A DNA stretch of 64,000 nt from Eublepharis macularius (GCF_028583425.1 NC_072791.1:40555368-40619367), one strand, 5' to 3'; counted from the first letter of the stretch, positions 21,322 through 34,079 are shown. Made by a program: numbers and translations. The notes: generated by a model from the sequence alone, not told the origin.

Positions 21322-24300
21322 GTAAGAGGGGGCGAGGTGGTGCTAGAATGCGCCCTCATCGGAAGAGCCTGCTTGGGTGAATCTGGCTCTGATGAACTGC
21401 AGGGGTGATTTGATGTCAAGATCGTGCGAATGTCCTTGTGGTTGGGGGTTTAGGGGTAGTTGCATTAGGACTAGGTAAAGGAAAATTGTGTTGCGGGTAC
21501 AGCCTGCTATTGGATTCTTAACTCGCGCGTTAAGAATCTTTTTACTGGTAATGTTGCCATTGCATGCATTTTCTTTTCCGCTCCCGGTGTTGCAAATGTC
21601 ACTCTCGCCTAGAGCATGTGGGATTCAATGCCAAAAACGCTTTGCAGGGATTGAGCAGACCCGAGTAGGATTCTGAATAGCGTTTGTTTAGGACTGGCCT
21701 CCTATAGTAACCTCCTTTACTCGGAAATAAGGTACTAATAACGTTAACAAGAATTTCTTATCGCGAAAACTGCAATTTGGAGAGTGCTTACTGGAGAGTA
21801 GGGCTCGTTAAGTGTAGTGAGATGTGCATGTTTAGTCGGAAATAAGTTTATTTAGGCTTGTCATTTTTCACTGTTACTAAATCTTGCGGGGCAAAATGCA
21901 AGCTGCTTAAAATGACAACTGCTGCTAGTTTTCTCCGATGTGGGTTTTGAGGAAGCTGCTGAAGCAATGAGGGAGTAGGTGGTTGTAGGGATTTCCAGCC
22001 CAGAGGTGATCGGTACACAGCTGTTCAGTAATGTATGTGTGAGAGTTTAAATGAATTGGCAAGTTTGTACATGTTGCACGAAGGGGGGCATTTACAGGTG
22101 AACCTGAAATCTTAATTGCATGGCATGGAAATATGTAATAGCCAGATGTTAAATGAAACCTCTACATCTAAAGACAGTAACCTTTTAGGAGTCAATATCT
22201 ACAGGAAACGTTGGCATCTCTGCCCTGGCCCTCTAGGCACCTAATTGGCCTCTGTGTGAAACGGGGTGCTGGACTAGGTAGACCGCTGGTTTGATCCAGT
22301 AGGGCACCTCTTATGATAATACTTGAGTTGTGATTATGCAGCACTGATTTCCACTGAAGTAGTGCGGCCACAAGAATGCAGCTGATGAAAGTGGGCTTCA
22401 GCTTTGACAAGTCTTTAATAAGAGTCAAGTGCTACAAGACTCTCTTTTGATTTTATAGTACCGATCTGTCCGATTGTTCCTATGCTCCCCTTCCACCCAT
22501 CAGCAGGACATCACTGTCAAATGGAGGGTTTAAATGCCATGCTGCACTACTAGGGATTTTTGAAGCAAGCCATGACATTTGATGTGTCATTCTATAGAAG
22601 CTTACAGTGTAAATATGTATATATGTCCAGGTACCTTACTTCTCTGATGAGAAGCAGTGCTCATTGTTCTTTTCCAAATTATGAAAAAAGGATAAAATAA
22701 TGTCTAGGTCTTGCCTGGTTTGGAACTGATTCTTGCTGGTTAGTCTTGCTGGCAGTCTACATTTTAACACTCAGTGTAGCAGAGTGCTGAGAAAAGCTGG
22801 ACCAGTGAAATGGTGTGGCACAATGTCTGGTGTTAGACTTCTTTGGTTGTGAGAGAGCTAGTCACGGTTCTGAGATTGTTTCGCCATGTCCTTTTGTTTC
22901 TCCTTCTGTGGCTGTGTTGGTGGTCTCTCTTGAGAAATCCTGCTTTGCATCCTAAGGCTGTCAATAAGGTTTAATTGCAACTGGTTTAAAAACTAAGCCA
23001 CACCTTTTCAGTTTTCAAGAGATTAGCAAGGGATGTTGTTAGATGCGAATGCTTTCTGCAACATTCAGAAATCCTTTACTGCTCCAGAGATCACAATGGA
23101 GGCCTCATTTAAATATAACTTAGGTGAGGTAGAAGACTTGCAGGTGCTTTTTAGGGGGCTGCTATCCATGCAGAGTGGCAACACATGCTTAATTTTTGCA
23201 CCAACACAACACCCACTTGGCCTGTGGACCTCTGGCATGCTAATGAAGGGTGTGCACAGTCCAGTGTAAACAAGACACTGTGCGAGGGGAGCGTTGTGCT
23301 GTTGAGGCCTTTGGTTTTGCCAGAACTGTATTTAAATCAGGCCTTTGTTTTGTAGCCAAGTGAGGCAACGGAGAGGCTCAGCTGACCATCCCAGGCCATA
23401 GCTGCCTGCTCTGTTGCATGGTGCAGGTTGTTACATTATGTCCTGGGTGTGGTCAAAATTGAGTGCTTTGCTAATGAGCACAGATGACTGTTTAAGAGTT
23501 GAGTTTTGATGCAAACTCTGTCCTTGTTTTATTTGTCATTGCATCCCAACGTATGACCGTTCATGGGTTGCTATGGCACAGTCTTGTTTGAGTCTGTTTT
23601 CCCCTTCCCCTTAAATTTATGATAGATATGTTTTGTTTAATTACATAGAATTGTTTCAGTATGGCGAAAACAAATAAAAATGCCTGACCAAGCTCTCAGT
23701 TTGACTCAACTTCCTTTTCCTGTCACTTGCAGGCTGGAGAAGTTGTGGCTCCCCACACCCCAGTTCACTATTGCACAACTGTTCTTCCTATATTTATTCA
23801 GAGCAGGGTTTTTAAAAAGTATCCTAGAAGAAGCTTAACAGAGGTAATAATAGCTAAGTTTCCCTGAAAGATCATGTTCACCTGATTTTCCCTATAATAT
23901 ACAAAAGCATGAATATGTTCTAGACTCTTGGCCCACCTGGATTGATGAAGAGGCATAACAGATGTGGCCAGTGTTCACATGTAAGCTGAGGGAGTACCTT
24001 ACAGCATGCCCCAGAATCTTTTTGCAAAGTTCAGAGATTCCCTACGAGATGCCTAGGGGTTCCTCTGCTGGAAAGTTGATGTGGAAAGTATACCCTAAAG
24101 CTAGAAACGTTGCCTTGATGCTAGCTGGTGGCATGTTAACAAAAGGGGTGAATGTCAAGTTTTTTTGGGGGGGGGAAGGCTTTCCTGTATAGGCATTAAA
24201 AGAATTGATACAATGTACTGAAAGGCAGAAAAAATGTCTTTTTCTTTTGCTGAATAAGTTTTTAGGTTTGCTGCTTTGAAATGTATTTTGCTTTGTGCGA

Positions 24301-24924
24301 ACGATTTCTTTTATTGTATTTAAGATTTGGCTTAGAGCAGATATCTAAAATCTAAGTAATGATGTATTTAGAGGGTCAGTATTAGTAGTCAGCTTTTGAG
24401 AAGCCATTGCGTGAGCTTGGTTAACATGTTCCTAAATGGCAAAGCAAAATAAAAATCTAACCCTATTCAGATGCCTTTCTGGTTTCTACAAAAAAATGGA
24501 CTGTAACTGTGTTTGCAACTTGTTTAGGTAAATAAAAGAATGTCATCTTAGAGTTGCTTACATGGAAAACTGTCCTATTTTGGGATGAATTAGTCTGTTC
24601 AGCCAATTACATTCCCCCGTTTTTATTTGACCACTCTCTTTGCAGTGTTGCTGTTGGCAATGGCTTTGAGCAGAGCCTTTTATTTTTCTTGGTAACAATT
24701 ATGTCTCAGTTTCAGTGATGCTACTAAAAATAGCTGTTTTAAGAAGCTCGGAGATATGGCTCAGTCCCATGGTTTGCTGTGCCTGCAAAGTAGTGTGAGG
24801 GGCCAGTGTGCTCGGTCCTGCCTTATAAGCTTGTCTCAACATGTGATGTTTTGTGTGCATATAAACTGGTGCAGCAGGTCAATTGTTTAAGTTCAAGATT
24901 CAGCAAAAAATAGAACCTATAACA

Positions 24925-25130
24925 TCCATTCGTTTATTCATACCCTGGCTTTCTCCTCAATGGGGACCCAAAGCAGCTTACATCATTTTCCTCATTTCCA
25001 TTTATCCTCACAACAGCCCTGTGAAGTAGGTTAGGCTAAGTATGTGACTGGCCCAAGGCAACCTTCCGTGGCAGAATGAGGATTTGAAACCAGGTCTCCC
25101 AGATTCTAGTCCCATACTGTGTTCCTGGAG
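24925..25130 (-). repeat. tRNA-derived SINE, nearly full length
   Basis: On the minus strand: 'GGGACTAGAATCTGGGAGAC', 'CTGGTTTCAAATCCTCATTC' (B box region), 'GCCTTGGGCCAGTCACATAC', 'CCTACTTCACAGGGCTGTTG', and the tail 'CATTGAGGAGAAAGCC'. The A-box end is truncated. Confidence 0.75.
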
Positions 25131-26214
25131 GACAATCACCAAGCCCTGAAGGATGGCTACCAGTTTGGGAGCAATTGGTCAGCATTGTATTTCTTATTTT
25201 CTGAAACAAAATGAACATAACACATTGGAGCACTCTTCATACCATTGAATGGTTTTGGAAGCAGAGTGCAAAGTCCGCTATATGAAAACTCATGCCTGTT
25301 TATTATGATGCATCAAGGAGACTTCGGCCAAGTTCTCAATATTAATTTGTCCCCTGGTTCCTACTTCGAATTGTTGCTTCACCTCTGCAGTTTGGTATCA
25401 AGCTATGCATCAGTGGCTTCCACTATTGTGTTGTGAGAACAACCCAGTCAAACGCTATTGTGCTTAACTAGGAGCTATCTGGAAAAATCTAGGGCAACAC
25501 TTGGGATGTGCAAATATATAACAAAACGTTTATTTCCAGCTTTGTCTCTGGGCTAGGCTCAGTCCAGAGTCCTTAGATGAAGTAGCAGATGACTGCTGTT
25601 GGGGGGAAAAGTTTAGCAGCTTGCTGAATCACGCTGCTGCAAAATCTGCAGGCTAGCAGAACGTATAACTCCTGTGCTGCTGTTGAAAAGTTTGAATGGA
25701 ATTTACAGTGCAATCCTAAGATGTATTATACCCTTCTAAATCCACTGAAGTCAGAGGGCTTTGAAAGGTGTAACGAACTCTGTTTAGGGATACACTGTTA
25801 GGGGAACAGCTAGGAATGGGGCTTGGTCAGGTCCTAGTAGACGAGCAGCTGTTGATGCAGCTTGGAAGCAAAAAGCCCCTCTGTAGTTCTGCTCCATTTG
25901 TCTCTCTTTAGGATGCTGTTGCAGCAGAAGTATCTGCATGCACCAAATCAGCTGCTGCCAGAGATAAGAAAAAGTGGGATGCCAACTCCATAGCAGAATC
26001 AACAGGTGCTGTCTAAACTATAGCTTGCTCTCTCTACTGCGTCTTAACATTGCTTGATATTATTGGCTCTGATAATAAGCTCCGAGGAATGAATGATAAC
26101 TTTCAAAGACAGAATTAGAGTATCCTCTCAGTAAGGCAATTCAGTGAAAAATAAACATACTTTAGATGTTAAAGAAAATAAATGAAAACGAGGTATTATG
26201 AAACAGTAAAGAGT

Positions 26215-26275
26215 CTTTACTACTGGACTCTTTACTATTTTGCTACTACAGACTAACACGGCTAACTCCTCTGGA
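26215..26275 (-). repeat. Fragment of squamate interspersed repeat
   Basis: 'CTACTACAGACTAACACGGC' and 'TAACTCCTCTGGATC' are the reverse complement of the head of the hairpin repeat at 10684-10720. Confidence 0.7.
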
Positions 26276-27087
26276 TCTATGAGGTATTATGAAGAACTTA
26301 TACCCCAGGACTGCGGCATTCTTTGAAAGCAAGCACTCTTTTGTTTTTCATTTGATTAAGTTCCAAAGACTGGAGGAGTAATAGCGGAACAGTGGAGTAG
26401 GGATTTTTTGAAAAAATCTGATTCGTGCACTGGTGGTTCATCAAAAGAGGGGGCAGCTGGAGTTGGAGGCAAGTAATCTTGCACTTGCTGTGAGGGTGGA
26501 TTTTTGGACCATTCATCCAAATGTTCCTATGTAAATATTCCTTCAGGCAATGGATTGTAGTGTGCTCAGAGAACTTTTGTTTCTTCATATACAATTTTGT
26601 GTCTATTATTACTTGTATAATCTACACACCACCCTATGACTCAGTGTATTCAGGTTGATCTTTATGATTTTCTGTCACAAACCTCGTTCACTTACACATT
26701 ATGTGGGTGGGGATTATTTTATAAACTATGTTAGTGTTAATTTACTGCTATGTATAATATGCATATGATTGGGTATTCTAATGTTTTAAGTAAACGTCTG
26801 TTATAGTGGCAAGCGTGCACGCCCGTATGGAGAAAGAGAACCTTTATTGTGTGTGTTGAACATCAGATTTTGTTCTTTCTTAGTGGTGTCTTGTTGCATG
26901 CGGTTTACTTTGCTCCATAAAACTCATAGGGGTTGACTTGATAAGCTAAGGTTTCCAGTCAGCATATCCTTGTTGCAGGTTTTGTTTTTAGCTATGCTGC
27001 TAGAGTTTAGTAACTCCCTGGTAATTGAAATATTGTGACATTTCATGCTTTAAGAATTACTATTATTTTTTGTCTCTTAAGATATCA

Positions 27088-27231
27088 ATGGCAGATTCGT
27101 CCAGTGACTCAGACACCTTCCGTCGTAGAGCTGGGAGACGTTGTCCAGTAAGGGCATCTTGCAGTAGAATCCAAAATCGTGGTGCTGAAGATGTTACTGA
27201 GAAGATCCATACTCTAGCAAGCACTTTACAG
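27088..27231 (+). CDS. CEP128: CEP128 coding exon 1 (start codon, residues 1-48)
   Basis: The acceptor TCTCTTAAG ends at 27081, and the ATG follows six bases into the exon with G at +4. It encodes 48 codons beginning MADSSSDSDTFRRRAG and ending VTEKIHTLASTLQ, and closes at CTTTACAG|GTTGTT in phase 0. Human CEP128 has MAESSSESDHF and VTEKVNTITSTLQ at the same places. This is the acidic/serine head of the protein before the coiled coils. Confidence 0.93.
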
Positions 27232-27873
27232 GTTGTTACATGCAGCACATTTTACGCATCTTGCACAGGTCAAAGGAAGGGGTGCAGTTCTGTCTGGTGA
27301 AGAAGCTGAAGTGTTTCCATTGTTGGGTCTTTAAAAGACTGATGTTGACTGGCTTTCAGAGTTCTGGTTGTAGCATCGCTGCAGATCAAAAAAGATATAG
27401 AGCTGGAGAAAATGGCAAATAAGGCATTGCATATACATTGCATTGGTTTCCAGGTAGCTGTGGTTAAAGATTTTAAGTATATTCCCTCCCATCTCAAGCA
27501 CAGGTCCCTCTCTGGCCTTTCTCCATCTCCCTTTATTAATGGTTGAGTGTTAAGTCTACATCAGTGGTAGCTATCAGTTAACAAAAACCATCACAGTGGT
27601 GGGCCCAAATGCACTGAGAAAGACCTGAGTAGCTACGCTAACATGTGCTCACACACAGAAATAATGGTTCGGTGTGTGAGAATTAAGAGTAGGTAGATAT
27701 AGAGGCTTGGCCATTAAGCACCTTTTGTTCTGAAGATGTATGAGTATTCAGCAACTTTGAATACTAAGCTGTCTTATTTTGCACTAAACCAAGTTCTAGG
27801 GTAGAGATTCTAGGGATGTAGTATTATTGGGATTTCAGTTTTAATTATGTTTGGTCTCAATTTCTGCCTAAAG
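27232..27873 (+). other. CEP128 intron 2
   Basis: This 642-bp intron is the shortest in view, with no repeat recognised. Confidence 0.85.
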
Positions 27874-27960
27874 GATACCAATCGGAACTTGAGGCATGTG
27901 GACCAGATGCTGGGCCAGTACCGTGAATACAACAGTGAACAGGCAGAAGCAATTGCAAAT
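27874..27960 (+). CDS. CEP128: CEP128 coding exon 2 (residues 49-77)
   Basis: The acceptor is CTGCCTAAAG and the donor is GCAAAT|GTGAGC. The 29 codons, phase 0 at both ends, include DTNRNLRHVDQMLGQYREY, nearly identical to human DTSRNLRQVDQMLGRYREY. This is the most conserved block of the N-terminus and the key to identification. Confidence 0.96.
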
Positions 27961-28572
27961 GTGAGCATCTTTTGGAACTACTTAAATTTTTGTCTGATGC
28001 AACAAGTTAATAGATGTGTTTCCGTGCCCACTTCCATGTTTTTTTCAAAAGAGGGCTAGTATTGTAGTCAACTTTGCTCCATTTGGGGCTAAAGCATGGG
28101 GGAAAGCTCTGGACTGTCTGTGTTGCACTTCTGTTTCTTCCTTGCTAACTTTTCTTCTGAGTAGAGTATGCTATACTTTGTCAGGCTGCTGTGTGGAGTG
28201 CACGGCTTTCCCCCCTTCTAATGTCCTCTTTTATGCTAGGATTGAAATGGTGGGGAAAAATGAATACAGGGTGGGGAAAAGTGATGCTCCACCAGACCAC
28301 ACTGTGGGGGAGCAGTTACTTCTGAGTGCCTCCCCCATGTTGAAAACTTTCTGTGGCATAGTCTTGAAACACCGAATCCCCATTCTGTGTTTGATACGAT
28401 TTGATTGTGGAAGAACTGTGCCCTGTGATTTTTTCTGCTTGTTTGAACCAGATCTTAGAAGTACCACATCGATTGGTAAACAAATCTATGTGTATATCTG
28501 CTTCGGCATGTCTGGTATCAAGATTCAGAAGCAGTGCCACATACACACTGCCATGTGTTTTTAAAATCCAGT

Positions 28573-28771
28573 TGCAATGTAGTGGTTAGAGTGTCAGACT
28601 AGGATCTTGGAGACCAAGATTTGAATCCCTGCTCTGTCATGGAAGCTTGCTGTGTGACCTTGGGCCAGTCATACGCTCAGCCTAACCTACCTCACAGAGT
28701 GGTTGTGAGGATGAAATGGAGCAGAGAAGAATGATGTAAATCCTTTTTGGGGACAAAGCCAGGGTATAAAC
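28573..28771 (+). repeat. tRNA-derived SINE, full length
   Basis: In order: A box 'ATGTAGTGGTTAGAGTG', B box 'AAGATTTGAATCCCTG', 'GACCTTGGGCCAGTCATAC', 'CTAACCTACCTCACAGAGTG', 'GAATGATGTAAATCC' and 'AGCCAGGGTATAAACTG'. This is the best reference copy in the window for the family. Confidence 0.85.
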
Positions 28772-30492
28772 TGTGATCCAGCATAGATGAAATAAGACTA
28801 GAGTGATATGTCCCCTATGATCCACTCCAGTCAGCACTGGCCACAGAATTCTGTATGAACTGTAGCTTCCAACAGTCTTCAAGGTCAGCCCAAAGTTGGG
28901 TGCTTACAGTAATCTAATCAAGATTTTACCAGGGCATGCACCACAGACCACAGAGGCAAGATCTTTCCTGCCCAGGAACAGCTGAAGCTGGTGAAAGGCA
29001 CCCCTGACAACCACTACCATTTTGCTCCTTCAAGGGGGAGTACACTCATTAGCTCCTGAGGGTGGCTCTTGAATGAAGCTTGCAAATTAGTAGCAGCAAG
29101 GAGGAAAAGGTTGGGTGGTAACCAGATGGGACAGCTGTCCCTTAACATGGCTGCCTGGTGCTACAGTGGCTTTGTTGTGCAATTGCAGTATTACCCATAC
29201 TTGCCTACCTATTTATTCAGACTGCTTGCAAAGAGCTAGCCCTATAGAGTGGGTGTCGGGCAAACTGATTTAGCTTTCCTGCCATTTTCAAAAGATTGCT
29301 TGGAAGTGCCTATGTACCTATTCTCCTATAATCCATGTATTATCTACTGCTGCAATCAAACCTTCATTTGGATGGCTTTCCCCCACCTCCCCCTGGCACC
29401 TTGGTGACTGATACCAGCTCTTCTGTACTGGTTGCATGAAGTCCAGAAAATGAGTTTTGGACCGTCCATAGTACACAGATTGAGAGCAGAGAGGACAGGA
29501 TTGGGTGTAATTCTGCATAATCAGCAAAGGCAGTCTCAGAGAGCAACATGCGTCCTTCTGTTATTTGGGAGTGCTCCCACAATGTGGGAATTCCTTCTTT
29601 CCCCCCCTTTGGTCAGTTGGAGAGCGTACCTGTTCACTTACCTAGATCCTCCTCCTCATTCACCAGGCAAAAATACAAACCCTATAACTGAAGCCAGAAT
29701 TAGCTGCTAATAGTTATCGCTTTTGTCTTGAGTGTAGATATTTTGCTGTTCCTGACGCATGTTATATGCCTTGACGTCTTTGCTGCTCTTCCTCTTGGAT
29801 TTACCTTTTGATTATTGACTGCACATACATTTGGGAACACCACCTGAGGATTTGGGTCTCAGTCTGGAACCTGCTTGGATAGTTAGCTGTGCCTGTGTCC
29901 TCCACTTCTTGAGTCATGCAATGTTGAACAGTGTGTATGAGTGTTTGGAATAGTTGTATTTTAACATAGACGTCCCAGTGTTGTTATTACTGAATGCTTA
30001 AGAGTGTGGTGGATGTTTGAGCATGCTAGTTATTCCCCTCAGTAAATGATCTCTGATTTCACTGTTTTCAAGGTCTCAATAATTCTTCCAAACCTGTGCT
30101 AAGAGCTTTGTCAAAACGTCTCTTTATAGCAATTTGTGTGTGTGGCTGTCCACACTGACAGGTAGGTGTAGAACCTATTACAGGAGCTATTTTAGCATAG
30201 GAGTGAGAGGCAACACAAGTTTTCTTCCTTATTCTTAAGTCTACTCTAGTTGGTGAAGTTGAGACCAGCATGGGAAATGGGCCCTATTCACATGCCATAT
30301 CTATATAAGATAGTTGTGTCTTCTCAAGCACACATGGTATTTTTGCATCTTGAAGTCCCCCTTCTTCATTTTCCCCATACATTACCCACTCCAGTGAGGG
30401 TAGTAGTCTAGGAAATACAGTGCATAGTTTTTTTTTTCAAGCGTATATCAAAACTTATAATCTCTGTTGATCTGTACCGTTGCATGCTAAAT

Positions 30493-30759
30493 CAGTGTTT
30501 CCTGGCCTGTGGGTTGGGACCAAAAAATGGGTTGCAAAGCCTCTGAAAGTGGGTCATAGGCCAGCCATTCCTAATGGTGTTTCCTGCCCTTTGTACCCTT
30601 CCCTTTCTCTCCTCTTCTTCCTTGCCAGTTTCTCCCATTCTTGCCTTGCCCTTCCATTTTGCGAGAATAATGGGGAGGAGAAGCTAGCTGGAAGAAGGGG
30701 ACAACGACTGAAGAGTGGGTGGGAGCTGTTCTGCGCATGGAAAAGTGAGAGGAGAGAAA

Positions 30760-30813
<54 letters not shown>

Positions 30814-31122
30814 TGAGTGAGTGTGAGTGCAGGTTCTGTCTTGCTGCTGTCCCTTTAGCATCCCAACTTCTTGCTTAGCCCCCAGCAGTGCTTCACTGCC
30901 TGCCTCTACCTGCTTGGGAGATGCATTGCTGTGAGCCAGTCTCTTTGCCAACATCTCCCATCTTCCCGCATCTCGCGTCTTTCCACCTTTCCTCAACCAG
31001 GCACATGCTCCCTCCACCCCAGCTCCTTCGCAATCTCTTGGACCAGCCCTGGATTGGGTCACCACCATACAAAGTAAATGTGGACTTGTGGATCACCATA
31101 CTGAAAAATTTGGGAACCACTG
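30493..31122. mobile_element. hAT-like non-autonomous element, 630 bp
   Basis: It begins CAGTGTTTCCTGGCCTGTGG and ends 'TTTGGGAACCACTG'. The inverse of the right end, CAGTGGTTCCCAAA, is a classic hAT terminus. The flanking 8-mers TGCTAAAT and CGTTAAGT share only five positions, so the insertion looks old. It has no transposase. Confidence 0.6.
30763..30830. repeat. (TG)n microsatellite followed by (GA)n / GTGA repeats
   Basis: An uninterrupted TG run of about 18 units at 30763-30799 is followed by GA dinucleotides and GTGA units. The spurious long frames across it come from repeat translation. Confidence 0.95.
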
Positions 31123-31248
31123 CGTTAAGTGGTTCCATGCCCAGAGATCATGAAGCTTGCTTCATGCAATTCGAGGAAGAGAAGATTAAGAAACCAAAGC
31201 ATTAAAGTTTTTAATCAAAAAGTCACACTATTTGGTGTACAACTACGA

Positions 31249-31384
31249 GTGATTCCGCACACGTTGGATAATGCACTTTCAATCCTCTTTATAGATCATT
31301 TGGAACAGATTTTTTCGTGTGCAGAACAAAAAATCCACCTCAAACGATTGATAAAGTGTATAATCCAACATATGCGAAATCAGC
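31249..31384. mobile_element. Palindromic MITE, family C
   Basis: The left end 'GATTCCGCACACGTTGGATA' and the right end 'TATAATCCAACATATGCGAA' are inverted repeats extending about 35 bp, with a short centre containing 'GATTTTTTCGTGTGC'. It is non-coding and the TSD is not clear. Confidence 0.65.
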
Positions 31385-31534
31385 CTACATGGGGTTTTTG
31401 AAATAGTTGTGCATTGACTCCACTCCCCATACTTTTCAAAAGGTGTTATGTTGCTGTTCAGTTGGTTGTGTGTTACATAGTTTTTTGCATACATCATTTC
31501 ACCATATCATGCATTTTGTTGCGTTTTAACACAG

Positions 31535-31658
31535 CTTAAAGAAACTCTGGAACAGTCTATAGGCCAACTAAGGAGTCAACGATTATCAAGAAACTCTGGA
31601 GTAAGAAGTGCATCTCTTTCTAGCTTATATGCAAGCGACTTAGATGGTGGAGCTCCGG
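31535..31658 (+). CDS. CEP128: CEP128 coding exon 3 (residues 78-118, phase 1 end)
   Basis: The acceptor is TTTTAACACAG and the donor is GCTCCGG|GTATGT. There are 41 codons plus 1 nt: LKETLEQSIGQLRSQRL, then a Ser-rich run ending YASDLDGGAP. Human has LKESLEQSIDQLRSQRL and SASDLDGGTG. The first half is coiled coil and the Ser-rich second half is probably flexible. Confidence 0.95.
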
Positions 31659-33960
31659 GTATGTTTTAATGAACCGTTCTCTGTCTTCTCTTCTCCTGTT
31701 TCTCTAAGGAGCTTGGGGAAGTATCTGTGGGTTTCTTCCCATTTTATCCTTGCAACAGTGGAGTGGTTAGATTAAGTGACACTACAATCCTAAGCAAATA
31801 TACCTTTGTAAGCCCACTGAAATCATTTGCTTTTTATGAATTATTGTGAACATTGTGTTTTTTTTAATGAATTATTATGAAATATATCTTGGATGAATAA
31901 AAAGGCCAAAGGGTGGGGGGAGGTGTTAACTGTGCTTAAGACTGCACTGCTAGAGACTGACTAGCCCAGGATCTTCCTGATATTCATAGCTGAGTATGGA
32001 TTTGCATCTGGGTTTTAGTGACTCAAGTCTACCCATTATATTGCTTATCAAAATACTTAATATTTTTGCTCGGCAGCGATTGAATGACCTAATCAGTTGA
32101 ATGATGCCACTCATACATGAAAGCTGGGAGGTGGAATATTGGGTTTTCTCAAAAGAAATTGCTTCTCAGATATGAGAAGTTTGTAACACAGCATTCAACT
32201 GAAATTATATTTATTCATTAGAATATTTCTATCTCACTGTTCCAATTAAAAATAAATATTCAAGGTGGATATAACGGTAAAATCCATACAAAATTAGTAG
32301 AATAGCTAGCAGACATTGAAACCAACACAGAGGAAAAGTCTAACAAAAAACATTTTCAGCTGGAAGAACTATCGGGAGCTCCAAGAGGAATGAATTTCAA
32401 AGGGCAGAGTTAGTTGTTGAGAGGGTCTTCATGAAGCTTTCCTCCAATCAGATCTCTTTGATGGTGTTTCTACAATAAGCCTTCCTTGTTTGATCTTGGA
32501 ATGCAGTCCGGTACATACAGGCGGTGGTTGTCCACTTTGGACTCCACTGTTCAGAGGCATAAAGGTCAATGCCAGCACTTGGTATTGCACCTATATAATT
32601 TTACATTCTTTCTCCTGCTGCAGTTAAGGTTATTTGTTGTGTTGAGCCTCTTTGAGAAGCTGGACTGTAAATGCTGTAATGTTGAAAGTGAGCGTATGTC
32701 ATATTTGATCTTTTTAGCTTGCTTAAAGCTTTTACTGTGTTTTATTGTATTTTTATTGTCTCTAAGCCTCTGTTAGTAATATAATGTAAATATATTCGTT
32801 GCTGGCTTTAGTTAGCCAACAATAGTTACTCCTTAGTATTCAGGGATAAAAATAAACTGAACCGTAGCAACTTGGCACTGTAGCTGAAAGTTCAGAAAGC
32901 TAAAGTAACTATGTGTTACTTTATTTGCTGGTTTGTTCAGTTTTGTCATTATGTAGCGTTGTTTTGTATTTTGGTAAATCTTCCTTATTAGCATCACTTT
33001 CCTTGTGCCATTTTGTTTCATTACTTGCCTGAAGTATGCCAGTAGGAATCAAATCACTAACTAACTAAACATAAGGTAGGCTTGTGATATTGCTGGCGGG
33101 CGACACATAACGGAGACTAAGAACCTGGCTTGCCTAAGGCCACCTAGAGAGCTTATGGCTGAAGCAAGCTTTCACCTGGAGGCTTCCTGTTATTAGCCAT
33201 CACAAGTAGTAGAGATGTAACATTTCTAGAAATTTTGAAGTCATCAGGAAAAAGTCTAGTTTTTACATATTATGTAATGAATCGTTTTCTGATTTGTAGT
33301 GTTGAAATAGTGGGCTTGTGATAGGTAATAGGGCTAAAGGTGCCTAATGAGATACCTCAGCCTGTTATGTTTCATTTATTAACTATTTGTATGTATTTGT
33401 GTGTGTGAGTATGTCTGTAGCTCAGCTAGAAGCAGCTGCTTAGAGAACATTTTTCTAACAAGCTTCTGGCAGCTTGTTACATTATATAGAAGTTTTTAGT
33501 TTTTGTCAGTTTAAAATTGCACTCATGCAAACTAAAGCAAGTTACTTCCAAGCCATGCCAACATTAGATGACGAAATTCTTAATGTTCTAAAAGAAACAG
33601 TGTGGTGTGGTACTTGGAATGATGGACTAGGATCTGGGGCAACCAGGTTCTCACCCTCACTCTGCCGTAGCACCTCGCTTGATGACCTTGAACTAGTCAA
33701 ACACTCTCAAACTAATCTTCCTCACAAGGTGTTTGGGAGGCTAAAAAGGAGTAAAGCAGAACAACGTAAGCCATTTGGGGTCCCTATGGGGGAGAAAGGT
33801 AGGACACGCAAAGTAAATAAAATAAATATTTTATTTATTTATTGGTTCTCCTCAGATTCTTTATTACAGATCACATTAGTCTATTTTTGCAAACTCTGTA
33901 TAAGCAAATTGCTTATGGAAAAGCCATGCTGACTTACTTTTCTGTGTTTATCCTATGAAG
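31659..33960 (+). other. CEP128 intron 4
   Basis: It includes an L2-like antisense fragment at about 32280-32450, a degraded minus-strand SINE at about 33065-33185 and a full SINE at 33595-33845. The frame at 33474-33932 runs through that SINE and is not a gene. Confidence 0.7.
33595..33845 (+). repeat. tRNA-derived SINE, full length
   Basis: 'CAGTGTGGTGTGGTACTTGG' (decayed A box), 'GACTAGGATCTGGGGCAACC', 'GATGACCTTGAACTAGTC', 'TCTTCCTCACAAGGTGTTTG' and 'GTAAGCCATTTGGGGTCCCT' are followed by an AAATAAAATAAATA tail. Confidence 0.75.
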
Positions 33961-34079
33961 AAAACTGCCAGTTCCAGCCTACCTCTCCTCACAGGGATTA
34001 CAGTGAGACACTGGGGACACGATGCCGGAGGTCAAGGTCTGCTGTCCGTTTTATTGACCAGGCTGAAAATGTAGACCAG
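33961..34079 (+). CDS. CEP128: CEP128 coding exon 4 (residues 119-158)
   Basis: The acceptor TCCTATGAAG ends at 33960. The first two bases complete Glu from the preceding exon, and the donor is GACCAG|GTACTA. It encodes ENCQFQPTSPHRDYSE and RSRSAVRFIDQAENVDQ. Human has FPPTSPLKDYGD and RSRTGVRFVQETDDMTQ. It is basic, proline- and serine-containing and the least conserved exon in view. Confidence 0.92.

Larger units (their letters stand above)
20930..21360 (+). promoter_or_regulatory. CEP128: CEP128 CpG-island promoter
   Basis: This CpG-rich block lies upstream of the CEP128 coding exons and ends at a likely exon-1 donor. It contains a TCTCGCGA box (21079-21086), an SBS/ZNF143-type site on the minus strand (21087-21108), a second on the plus strand (21147-21166), and no TATA box. 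This is typical of a housekeeping, possibly bidirectional, vertebrate promoter. The exact start site cannot be read from sequence. Confidence 0.75.
21322..27081 (+). other. CEP128 intron 1
   Basis: No exon of another gene was recognised on either strand. Repeats seen: a LINE or SINE 3' fragment at about 22200-22330 ('TTGATCCAGTAGGGCACCTC'), a tRNA-derived SINE (minus) at 24925-25130, and a squamate repeat piece at 26215-26275. The rest looks like unique intronic DNA. Confidence 0.6.
27961..31534 (+). other. CEP128 intron 3
   Basis: It holds a full-length SINE (28573-28771), an hAT-like element with an internal TG microsatellite (30493-31122) and a palindromic MITE (31249-31384). The 182-codon frame at 28016-28564 has no domain and is probably chance. 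Confidence 0.8.

Noticed and set aside
23033..24192. Two segments ending 'GGCATGCTAATGAAGGG' and 'GGCATGTTAACAAAAGGG', suspected repeat pair
   Set aside because: Similarity is limited to about 20 bp and does not extend upstream, so no repeat was called.
28016..28564. 182-codon + strand open frame
   Set aside because: It is intronic and overlapped by several frames on the other strand, with no recognisable family. Its start lies just after the exon 2 donor, in intronic sequence.
28573..28640. tRNA-like A and B boxes
   Set aside because: No cloverleaf can be drawn. The boxes belong to the head of a SINE with a long non-tRNA body, repeated at many sites in the window.
30571..31068. 165-codon minus-strand frame with Thr-His/Ser-Leu runs
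   Set aside because: The runs are translations of the TG and GA microsatellite inside an hAT-like element.
33474..33932. 152-codon + strand open frame
   Set aside because: Most of it is translation of a tRNA-derived SINE.
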